Of a stretch of DNA of 48,530 nucleotides, positions 8,677 through 15,721 are shown piece by piece (position 1 is the stretch's first letter; each line of letters starts with the position of its first letter). Location: the NCBI RefSeq assembly GCF_037860755.1, contig NZ_JBBEOI010000007.1, forward strand, positions 1 to 48,530, written 5' to 3'. The stretch is from Aquipuribacter hungaricus (GTDB lineage: Bacteria; Actinomycetota; Actinomycetes; Actinomycetales; JBBAYJ01). A program made the translations under genes and the position numbers. Under the pieces are notes generated by a model that ran no database searches, had not been told where the DNA came from, and saw only the letters and a program-made list of their open reading frames with translations.

Positions 8677-9852
8677 ATGCAGGCCGTGAGCTCGCTGGAT
8701 CAGACCATCATCGGCCTCGTGCCGTCGTTGTCAAGGAGCCTTGCGGCCCAGTTCAACGTGTTTCGCGTCATGCGCCACGGCACCCACGAGAAGCAGTTGT
8801 CGAACGTCTTCGCCTGGCTCCTGGACGCCGACGCGACGCATGAGCTGGGGGACCGCGGCCAGCGCATCTTTCTCGAGTTGGTCAACAACTCCTCACCCAT
8901 CGGAACGGCGCTCCCGACCTCGGGCTACACAGTCACTCAGGAGGTCAACACCCTCGGGCCACAGTTGCCGGGCAAGGACATCGCCGACATCGTGCTGACC
9001 GGTCCGGACGCGTGTGTGGTGATCGAGAACTACGGCACGTCTGACGGCCACGACCACGACTACTACAGCTACCTGGAGCACGGGAGACTTCGTGCTAAGA
9101 ACGCCGTGGTCGTCCTTCTCTGCGCGAGGCACGAACCCCACCTGCAAACGGCGGGCTGGGACGAGGCGACAGTCGTCACCTACGGCGATCTGCTGAGTGG
9201 ACTCCAGAGCGCGGTTCATGATGACCGCGGGTGGAAGCGCAACCATCCGCAGCAGCACTCTTCCCTTGACCAGTTGTTCCAGCACTTCCTGAAAGGGCCC
9301 GCTGCCTTGGACCTCGACGACCGTATCGCCTTCCTCACCACCATGTGCGAGACCGGGGAGTCCGCGCGCTACGGCTATCGGCCGCAGGACGTTGCCGCGC
9401 AGGAGTTCGCGGAGCTCGTAGCACAGCACGCCAGGCGGCAGTTCGACGAGGGGCGCCAGGCCCTCTCGGAACTCAAGCGCTCGTTGAAGACTTTCGCTCA
9501 GACGACCCTCTCCGACCAGCTGAGCGAACGCGTGTCCTCGGGTCGCGTGGTCAAGGTCGAAGCGCGCTTCTCCGGCCAGTGGGAGTGGGGGGTAGCCCTG
9601 CGGCGCGCTGATTCCTCTCCGACCCTTTTCATCGTGTTCGGTCCTACCGTCGTCGCCGAGAACGCGCTCGTCCCCGTGCCCCTGGAGGCGCCGGACTTCA
9701 AGAAGTTGTTCGTCGTTCGGCAGGCACCCACCGGTAGCGGCCTCGACTGCATCCTTCAGACAGAGGTGCTCCTCACCGAGGTCTTTGACGGACTGCCGCG
9801 TGAGGACGTGCGGCTGCGCGACGCGCTCCTCGAGCTCATCGCCCTGGACTGA
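8677..9852 (+). CDS. PD-(D/E)XK nuclease-superfamily-like protein (PDDEXK_4 type)
   Basis: This 391-residue soluble protein shows the layout of PDDEXK_4-type nuclease-fold proteins: an N-terminal THEKQLSNVFAWLLD helix (36-50), an acidic strand VTQEV (Glu89), GKDIADIVL (99-107; Asp101/Asp104 candidate metal ligand) and CVVIEN (113-118). The usual ENKI-type lysine after the Glu is replaced by Tyr-Gly (ENYGTSDGHDHDYYSYLEHG), so the classic E-x-K signature is missing. Either a variant active site is used or the fold is non-catalytic. It stands alone just inside attL, a typical cargo position, and could be a defence or abortive-infection gene. ATG 8677 was chosen; GTG 8689 is an alternative. No strong ribosome site is seen. 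Confidence 0.6.
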   Translation: MQAVSSLDQTIIGLVPSLSRSLAAQFNVFRVMRHGTHEKQLSNVFAWLLDADATHELGDRGQRIFLELVNNSSPIGTALPTSGYTVTQEVNTLGPQLPGKDIADIVLTGPDACVVIENYGTSDGHDHDYYSYLEHGRLRAKNAVVVLLCARHEPHLQTAGWDEATVVTYGDLLSGLQSAVHDDRGWKRNHPQQHSSLDQLFQHFLKGPAALDLDDRIAFLTTMCETGESARYGYRPQDVAAQEFAELVAQHARRQFDEGRQALSELKRSLKTFAQTTLSDQLSERVSSGRVVKVEARFSGQWEWGVALRRADSSPTLFIVFGPTVVAENALVPVPLEAPDFKKLFVVRQAPTGSGLDCILQTEVLLTEVFDGLPREDVRLRDALLELIALD

Positions 9853-9952
9853 GTGGCTCACAGTGGCTGGGGCAAGCTCGACGTCAACGCCACCCCAGTC
9901 ACGGATGACCACGCCCTCGCAGACCGCCCGAACAAGCCCGATGCGAGCGCGC

Positions 9953-9971
9953 TGCGGACCAGGTGCGGACC
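9953..9971. repeat. Second arm-type repeat set, left pair (TGCGGACC x2)
   Basis: TGCGGACC at 9953-9960 and 9964-9971, an 11-bp period. A matching pair lies at 10182-10200 on the other side of the tRNA-Thr(CGU) fragment. Together they look like integrase arm sites flanking a second attachment core. Confidence 0.55.
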
Positions 9972-10040
9972 ACCTCGGCTTGATCGCCCCTTGGACCGAC
10001 CCATACCGTTCCCGAGAGCGAATGAACTGCCGCGTTGCCG

Positions 10041-10085
10041 TGGAGCCACCTAAGGAAGTCGAACCCTTGACCTTCGCATTACGAG
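10041..10085 (-). other. 3' half of a tRNA-Thr(CGU): fossil attachment core
   Basis: Read on the minus strand this is a numbering-perfect tRNA 3' half: anticodon loop CTCGTAA (anticodon CGU, Thr), 3' anticodon stem TGCGA, 5-nt variable loop AGGTC, T-stem AAGGG, T-loop TTCGACT, T-stem TCCTT, acceptor AGGTGGC, discriminator T and encoded CCA. The 5' half is absent, because the bases upstream (10086-10090, GTCAA) do not pair as an anticodon stem. They instead form an inverted repeat TTGACCT/AGGTCAA across the anticodon loop (10067-10090), a typical tyrosine-recombinase core. It is not a functional tRNA; it is best explained as an attachment-site remnant. Confidence 0.75.
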
Positions 10086-10181
10086 GTCAACCCGTTGGTA
10101 TTGATTAGGGCCACCGTTTCATCCTCACCAGTCCGGATACTCGTGGTCCTTCTGGTTCCCGAGTGGGTGCCTCGGTCGCAG

Positions 10182-10200
10182 TGCGGACTCGCTGCGGACC
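10182..10200. repeat. Second arm-type repeat set, right pair (TGCGGAC x2)
   Basis: TGCGGAC at 10182-10188 and TGCGGACC at 10193-10200, again with an 11-bp period, mirroring 9953-9971. The intervening 9853-10300 stretch has no gene and otherwise holds only the tRNA-Thr(CGU) fragment. Confidence 0.5.
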
Positions 10201-10300
10201 ACCGACCTGCTGGCCGGGGACAACGCGACCGGGCTAGGCGTGGCCAATAGGGGCACGGTGGACGACGGCGCCTAGGGCCCCACAGCGGGCGACGTCTTCC

Positions 10301-11926
10301 TCACGCCGGAACCTTGATCGGCAGTGGCGCCTTAGACGCGTCGTCGACCCGGCCCAAGTAGATGTCCGACGATCCAATACGCGTGCAGACGTCCCCGTCG
10401 GCGTCGATCCAGAGTCGTCCCCCCTCAGGTCGAATCCGCAGGAAACTTTCCACCAGCTCCGCTTCGCGCTTTGGACCCACCCGATCGCCGAGCGTGCCTT
10501 CACGCCCCCTGGGCCGGCAGATTTTCTTGCGGAGGGTAGAAAGCACCCATACGTCTTCGCCACGGAGGTAGGGCCACACATCCCCGGGCCGCAGGAGCTC
10601 GTCAGAACCCGAAAACTGATTGCCTGGGACTACAACGTTTCTTCCGTTTCGGATTCTAACGAACTCGTCAATCTGTTGCTGCAGCCACTTCCGCCTCTTT
10701 GCGAAGTTGAGCCATCGCGCACCCAGCGATTGCAGTGCGCTAATCATTTGTTGACTTTCATCATCGAGCCGAGACACCTCGTCCGCATAGGCTTTCGTGC
10801 GGATGAGAGACTTGTACGCGGCCATGTGCCTCTTCAGATCTGCCGCCGACCCTTCGCCATCCACCACGTGGTGCTCTGGGACTCCCAGGCCATCAAACAA
10901 TTCGATGACTTCGGAGGTCATGTCCTCCATCGACGCCGCGGCTTCTCGGGCGGTCTTGACGAGCTCCAACGCATCTGGAGCAAGCCCTCCGTCGATTCCG
11001 TCAAGTTGTGCCTTGAAGTCGCTGGACGTTCCCGCTAGCCCAATTGCGACGGCGTACAGTCGGGCGAAAGTTTCGGCAAGGAGAGGGGTGAGGGTATATC
11101 CACGCGCCTGTTCGACAGCCAATTCTCCGGCCGTCTCATCAAGTATGACCTGGTGCCGCTCACGAATCTCGTTCTCCTGCTGAAGTCGCACGATCGAGGA
11201 CTGGGCGGCCTCAAGTCGTCCGACAAGCACAAGCCGCTCTTGCTCGACGCCCGAGTACGAGGCAAGCTCCGCGTCCAAAGCCGCGGCTCGGTCTTGAACC
11301 CGCTCCAGCTCTTCTTCGGCAGCGATTGCCCGGGCGCGCTCACGATCCTTCTCAGCGTCAAGCGCCCTTTGCCTTTCCACTAGGCGTGCGACCTCTGCCA
11401 CGGATAGTTGGACAATTGCTTCACCAGAGAGCAGAAGTTGCAGTTGCTCACTAGTAGCCTGGACTTCGAGCCGACAGGGGAGGCGAAGCGTGTTCGCCAG
11501 GCGACTGAGGGTTGCCAGGCCCGCAGCACACGACCTAGGCATGGCCTCTTCTGAACCCATGTCATAGTGGGCGAGGCGATTGCGTAAGCTTAGCGCCTCT
11601 CCCAATTTATGCTTGCTCGAGACCTGCCATCCCGGAAACGCCGCTCTAGCCGGCGAAGCAGGATTCAATAGTTCCTTAAGCCAAAAGGCTGGGTCTTGCA
11701 CAACCCCACTCGAAGCTTGCACCCCGTCGGACCACGTCTCGCCGACGGCTCGGTGCATCTGTGGGGCGCATCTGGACGCTAAGTCCTGACCGACAATTCG
11801 CAATATGGCGTCCAGCGCGCCCCGAAGGCTGTCCACGTGTAGATCGCTGGGCACGCGGATCCTGAGCTCGTGCTGCTCTGGTAGTTCGGTCACGTCATCG
11901 TCCGTCGACGCCTCGTCGGAGGCCAT
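10301..11926 (-). CDS. Swt1-type HEPN and coiled-coil protein
   Basis: A 541-residue cytoplasmic protein. The N-terminal ~125 residues resemble a Swt1-like HEPN domain: LRGALDAILRIVGQDLASRCAPQMHRA then ALSLRNRLAHYD, where R115 and H120 form the R-x4-H pair of HEPN RNases. A long charged coiled coil follows (~175-265, repeated E/R/A heptads). The C-terminal half contains a second helical region and a basic tail (LRKKICRPRGREGTLGDR...) with a GGRLWIDADGDVCTRIG beta segment. No family name fits the whole. ATG 11926 is preferred over an in-frame TTG at 11965; GGAGAGGG lies 14 bases upstream. It is convergent with the nuclease-fold gene, and its base composition is lower in GC than the transfer genes. 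Probable defence cargo, by inference. Confidence 0.6.
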   Translation of the reverse strand: MASDEASTDDDVTELPEQHELRIRVPSDLHVDSLRGALDAILRIVGQDLASRCAPQMHRAVGETWSDGVQASSGVVQDPAFWLKELLNPASPARAAFPGWQVSSKHKLGEALSLRNRLAHYDMGSEEAMPRSCAAGLATLSRLANTLRLPCRLEVQATSEQLQLLLSGEAIVQLSVAEVARLVERQRALDAEKDRERARAIAAEEELERVQDRAAALDAELASYSGVEQERLVLVGRLEAAQSSIVRLQQENEIRERHQVILDETAGELAVEQARGYTLTPLLAETFARLYAVAIGLAGTSSDFKAQLDGIDGGLAPDALELVKTAREAAASMEDMTSEVIELFDGLGVPEHHVVDGEGSAADLKRHMAAYKSLIRTKAYADEVSRLDDESQQMISALQSLGARWLNFAKRRKWLQQQIDEFVRIRNGRNVVVPGNQFSGSDELLRPGDVWPYLRGEDVWVLSTLRKKICRPRGREGTLGDRVGPKREAELVESFLRIRPEGGRLWIDADGDVCTRIGSSDIYLGRVDDASKAPLPIKVPA

Positions 11927-12289
11927 TGAGCGTGCACGGCCCTCTCCGCCTACTCGGCCTAGCAACAGACCCGATCAGCCGTACAGGTCGCCTCGGGTTG
12001 GCTCGTCTAGACAGGTGGGCCTGAACCTGGCTACCGTGTAGCAGGGGCGGAGGTCGCGCGGCTGACCTGCCGTCGCCATTCTCTCCCAGGCCATTCGGAT
12101 AACGGGTATGACCGCTGTCCACAGACCGTCGTGTCGCTCACACGGAGAGCGACGTGGTCGCTACCGTCGAACCCGCCCACATGGGTGCAAGTCACGTCGG
12201 TTCGTCTCTGCCATCCCACCCGCCCGGTGGACCAGGGTCGTAGTGGCTCGGGGGATCCACCGGTCTGACCTCGTTTGAGGAGACCTGTC
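11927..12289. other. Divergent intergenic region; leader of the transfer operon
   Basis: 363 bp between the divergent HEPN gene and the pilin-like gene. It holds a 7-bp hairpin GTCGCTC/GAGCGAC (12133-12153) about 137 bp before the pilin start, and a GAGGAG ribosome site at 12276-12283. Promoters for both directions must lie here, but I see no unambiguous -35/-10 pair. Confidence 0.4.
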
Positions 12290-12556
12290 ATGAACTCTGT
12301 ACTTCCCGCTCTGCTCGCCGCGCCAGCCTCGGCCGCTCCGGTCAACGTGGACGGCATCCAGTCGCTGCTGCTGCAGCTGCTCGGCGTCGGCCTCGTGGTG
12401 GTCGCGATCATCGTGCTGTTCGGTGTGAAGCGCTCGAGCATCGGCGACGCGCTCGGCACCTTCGCCATCGTCATCATCGCGCTGCTCATCGCCGGCATCA
12501 GCGTCCCGCTCATCACCGGCACCAGCGACGACGTCCTGAACTGGCTGCTCGCGTGA
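12290..12556 (+). CDS. Small two-TM membrane protein, pilin-like (TrbC/VirB2-like candidate)
   Basis: An 88-residue protein: signal-like N-terminus ending in APASAAP, then two hydrophobic helices (LLLQLLGVGLVVVAIIVLFGV and FAIVIIALLIAGISVPLITG) joined by a short basic loop KRSS. This is the general build of VirB2/TrbC-type pilins and of the small first gene in actinomycete type IV secretion operons. No sequence motif proves it. ATG 12290 follows a GAGGAG site at correct spacing. It is the first gene of a tightly packed operon reaching 19845, and 7 bp separate it from the next gene. Confidence 0.55.
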   Translation: MNSVLPALLAAPASAAPVNVDGIQSLLLQLLGVGLVVVAIIVLFGVKRSSIGDALGTFAIVIIALLIAGISVPLITGTSDDVLNWLLA

Positions 12557-12563
12557 GGCAGCC

Positions 12564-12920
12564 GTGCTGATCAGCAACGACGACGCCATCTGGCGATACC
12601 AGCCACGCCTGATCGACCTGCGCGGCTGGACCGTCATCGGCCAGCCCCGGTACAGCGTCCTGGCCATCGGCGCCGCCGTCACCTTCCTCGTCTCGATCCC
12701 GCTGCTACCCGTCTTCGGCCTGTGGCCGGGAGGGCTCTACGCCTTGGCTACGGGGTTCGTCGTCGGCTACCTGCTCGCCCCGCACTTCACCGCCGAACGC
12801 CCGCTTATCTCGTGGCTCGCCTATGCACGCGGCGAGGTGCGAGCTGCTCGCCACTGGCTCCGCTGCCGCCACACCGCGCGCAGAGCCGCACCGCGCACGC
12901 ACGTCTTCCCGGGGGACTGA
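12564..12920 (+). CDS. Small membrane protein, VirB3/PrgI-like candidate
   Basis: A 118-residue protein starting at GTG 12564. An N-terminal cytoplasmic stretch (ISNDDAIWRYQPRLIDLRGW) is followed by a hydrophobic hairpin (YSVLAIGAAVTFLVSIPLLPVFGLW...GGLYALATGFVVGYLLA), then a basic C-terminus. The two-helix hairpin placed directly before a VirB4-type ATPase matches VirB3/PrgI proteins, which anchor VirB4 at the membrane. Homology is inferred from topology and gene order, not from motifs. The stop at 12918-12920 is one base from the next ATG. Confidence 0.5.
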   Translation: MLISNDDAIWRYQPRLIDLRGWTVIGQPRYSVLAIGAAVTFLVSIPLLPVFGLWPGGLYALATGFVVGYLLAPHFTAERPLISWLAYARGEVRAARHWLRCRHTARRAAPRTHVFPGD

Positions 12921-12921
12921 C

Positions 12922-14976
12922 ATGACCGCAACCACACGGCTGCTCCGCCGCCGCGCTGGCGCCACCCGGCGCCCCAGGCCACAGCCGTTCGCACGGCTCC
13001 TGGGTGCTCCCGTCGCCGGCGGTGGTGTCGACTTCCCGCCGCTGCCGCTCGCACTGCGCGGGATCGAAGGCTGCATCTCGATCACCCGGAACGGGCTGCG
13101 TGCCTGGTACCGGCTAGGACCACAGCAGTGGTCGTGGCAGGGCGACGACCGGCGCGAGAACCTCATCCGGCAGATCGGCGACACGTACTCCGCCCTCGCG
13201 GGCCGAAACCTCCACATCCGGACCGTCCAGCGCCCTTACCCGATCCACCAGTGGGCGAAGGCGCTGGCCGAGGACACCCCCCACCCGTCGAGCCGCGACG
13301 ACTGGGGGCAGCACCTCGTCGACGTGCAGCGCCACCTGCGCGGGTCGACGTTCTCTGACACCGAGACTTACGTCGGCGTCAGCCTCACCCCCGCCCACCG
13401 CGGCGACCGCATCACCGCCCGCACCCGCGCGAAGGTCGACGCCGACCTGGTCCGCGTCGACGCGCTCATGGCCTTCCCCGGCCTTGACGCCGTGCAGGCT
13501 GAGCAGCACGAGGTCGAGTGGCTCGTCCACCGCAGCCTGGGCCTGGGGCTCCCGCAGCCGCACACCGTCGTCGACGGCATGACCGTCCCGGTCGAGACGT
13601 CCGACCTGACCATGTTCACCGGCACCCTCGACGTCGACCCGTCCCCCGGCAAGCCCTACGTCCGCTTAGTCGCCCGCCCCCAGCGCACGGGCGACGCCAT
13701 CCCGCTCGAGCGGTACGCCACCGTCCTCACCGTCGGGCGGATGGAGAACCTGATCATCCCTCAGACCCACCTGCCGTGGATGGCCTACGCCGACTCCCTG
13801 CCCTTCCCCGTCGAGTGGTCCGCTCAGGTTCGGCTGCTCTCCGGCCGCGAGGCCGCGACTGCGATGCAGACCCGGATCGACCAGGTCGTCGATCAGGAGC
13901 AGCAGTACATCGCCAGCAGCTCCGTCGAGGTCCCGCCGGCCCTGCGCCGCACCGGGGAGCAGGCACGCGCGACCGCCGACGAGATCGCCGACGGCGGCGC
14001 CCACGCCGTGGCCCGGGTCGACGGCCGTTTCCACACCGGCGTCACCGCCTCCTCACCCGCCGAGCTCGAGGACCGCGTCAACACCGTCCTCAACCGCTAC
14101 CGCGAGTACCGCATCGAGCTCCACCGCGACCCCGACCAGCACGGCCTGCACCGCGAGTTCGTCCCCGGCGAACCAGCCGCATCCAGCGCCCACCGCCGCC
14201 GCGGCAAGACCGAGCTCCTCGCCGGCGCCCTGCCCCACCTTTCCAGCACGGTCGGCACCCGCGACGGCTCCTACATCGGCTACACCGTCGGCACCTCCCG
14301 CCGCGCGGTCGCGTGGAACCTGCACCACGCGATGGAGGTCCGCGAACGGTCCGGGTTCACCCCCGTCATCGGCGGGCTCGGGTCCGGCAAGTCCGTCGTC
14401 GTCGGCTCGCTGGCCTACGACGCCACCCTCCGCGGGATTAGCACCACCATCTTCGACCCGTCCGGCCCGCTGGCCCGGCTCACCCGTATCCCTCAGATCG
14501 CCGACGTCTCCCAGCACATCGACCTGCTCCGCTCCGCCCCCGGCACCCTCTCGCCGTACACGGCGGTCCCCGAACCAGAACGGGCCAACCTCGTGGACGA
14601 CGAGAGGCTCATCGGCCTCACCGGCGCCGAGTACGAGGCGATGCTCGACGAGGTCTACACCGACGCCCGGCACCTGGCCCAGCGTCGCCGGCTGCAGCTG
14701 GCCACCGACACCCTGCGTCTGCTTCTCCCGCCGGAGATCCGCCGTGCCCCGGGACGCCAGCCTCATCGTCCGCTCCGCGGTCCGCGCCGTCGGCGGCCAA
14801 CACACCGCCTCACTCATGAGCGTGCTGCAGGAGATCAAGCGCGACCCCCGCGACGCGGACCACGAGATCTACGACGTCCTCACCGACATGTCCGAGTTCC
14901 CCTCAGCCCGACTGTTCTTCGAGGTCGGCTACCTCGCCGAGAACCGCGCCGCCCGCGCTGCCCACGGCGCACCTGA
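12922..14976 (+). CDS. VirB4-type conjugation ATPase, N-terminal part (frameshifted)
   Basis: This frame starts at ATG 12922 and carries the membrane-proximal domain and the first half of the motor. Walker A GGLGSGKS is at residues 484-491, in PVIGGLGSGKSVVVGSLAYDA, followed by STTIFDPSGPLARL. The protein reads sensibly to about residue 607 (LRLLLPPEIRRA), after which this frame turns into Arg/Pro-rich nonsense to a stop at 14976. The proper continuation is one base ahead, in the frame of 14744-15721. The break coincides with a CCCC run at 14747-14750. Whole gene 12922-15721 would encode a ~930-residue VirB4-like protein energising the secretion channel. Confidence 0.75.
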   Translation: MTATTRLLRRRAGATRRPRPQPFARLLGAPVAGGGVDFPPLPLALRGIEGCISITRNGLRAWYRLGPQQWSWQGDDRRENLIRQIGDTYSALAGRNLHIRTVQRPYPIHQWAKALAEDTPHPSSRDDWGQHLVDVQRHLRGSTFSDTETYVGVSLTPAHRGDRITARTRAKVDADLVRVDALMAFPGLDAVQAEQHEVEWLVHRSLGLGLPQPHTVVDGMTVPVETSDLTMFTGTLDVDPSPGKPYVRLVARPQRTGDAIPLERYATVLTVGRMENLIIPQTHLPWMAYADSLPFPVEWSAQVRLLSGREAATAMQTRIDQVVDQEQQYIASSSVEVPPALRRTGEQARATADEIADGGAHAVARVDGRFHTGVTASSPAELEDRVNTVLNRYREYRIELHRDPDQHGLHREFVPGEPAASSAHRRRGKTELLAGALPHLSSTVGTRDGSYIGYTVGTSRRAVAWNLHHAMEVRERSGFTPVIGGLGSGKSVVVGSLAYDATLRGISTTIFDPSGPLARLTRIPQIADVSQHIDLLRSAPGTLSPYTAVPEPERANLVDDERLIGLTGAEYEAMLDEVYTDARHLAQRRRLQLATDTLRLLLPPEIRRAPGRQPHRPLRGPRRRRPTHRLTHERAAGDQARPPRRGPRDLRRPHRHVRVPLSPTVLRGRLPRREPRRPRCPRRT

Positions 14977-15721
14977 GCCGACGCTGCTGGTTTTCACCCT
15001 CGGCGGGCTCACCCTCCCGGAGCCGGACGCGGAGGAGACGAACTGGAGCGAGGACGAACGGATCAGCGTCCCCCTGCTCAGCCTCGCCGCCAACTACGCC
15101 TCCCGACGGGTCTACGGCCGACGCATGGGCGAACGGAAGGTCGTCGTCATCGACGAGGCCCACGCCCTGCGCCGCACCCCCGCCGGCCGCGCCCTGGTCG
15201 AACGATTTGCCCGCGACTCGCGCAAGTGGAACACCCGCGTCCTCGCCGCCTCCCAGAAGCCCAGCGACCTGCTCAGCCTCGAGGCCGGCGGCCTCATCGA
15301 CGAGTGCGTCATCGGCGGCATCGAAGACCCCGCCGGAGCCGCCGGCGCGCTCCAGCTCGCCCGCATCCCCACCGGCCTCGGCTACGAACGCGCCGTCGCC
15401 ACCCTCGCCCTCGGCGGACTCCGCCCGAACGTCGGCCGCGGCCGCACCGGGGCGCGTGACTTCATCCTGCGTGACGCCGACGGCTACACCGAACGTGTCC
15501 GCTGGGACCTCGGCCACCTCCAGCACGTCCTCGACGCCCTCGACACCACCGCCGTCGGCAACCCCACCACCGCACCCACAGAAGCCCAGCTCGTCGAGCA
15601 GCGCACCGGCAGGCGGGCCCTGCACACCGTCGAGGCCGCGCCCACCGTGGACCTGCGCCCTGCCGTCGCCGTTACGGAGTTGGACGCCGACGCCGACGCC
15701 GTGGACTGGAGCATCGCGTGA
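14744..15721 (+). CDS. VirB4-type conjugation ATPase, C-terminal part (frameshifted)
   Basis: The C-terminal half of the ATPase starts sensibly at RDASLIVRSAVRAV. It contains Walker B KVVVIDEAHAL (near 15140-15165), the downstream VLAASQKPSDLL sensor segment typical of VirB4/TraC proteins, and a C-terminal domain ending just before the VirB6-like gene. GTG 14744 could start a separate polypeptide, but no ribosome site precedes it. Re-joining requires a single +1 shift at the CCCC run. Three readings remain: a disabling mutation, a base-call error, or slippage on the proline codon. Its stop overlaps the next start (GTGA at 15718-15721). Confidence 0.75.
   Translation: MPRDASLIVRSAVRAVGGQHTASLMSVLQEIKRDPRDADHEIYDVLTDMSEFPSARLFFEVGYLAENRAARAAHGAPEPTLLVFTLGGLTLPEPDAEETNWSEDERISVPLLSLAANYASRRVYGRRMGERKVVVIDEAHALRRTPAGRALVERFARDSRKWNTRVLAASQKPSDLLSLEAGGLIDECVIGGIEDPAGAAGALQLARIPTGLGYERAVATLALGGLRPNVGRGRTGARDFILRDADGYTERVRWDLGHLQHVLDALDTTAVGNPTTAPTEAQLVEQRTGRRALHTVEAAPTVDLRPAVAVTELDADADAVDWSIA

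Noticed and set aside
10041-10090. A functional tRNA-Thr(CGU) gene
   Set aside because: Only positions 32-76 are present; the 5' acceptor, D-arm and 5' anticodon stem are missing, so it cannot fold as a tRNA.
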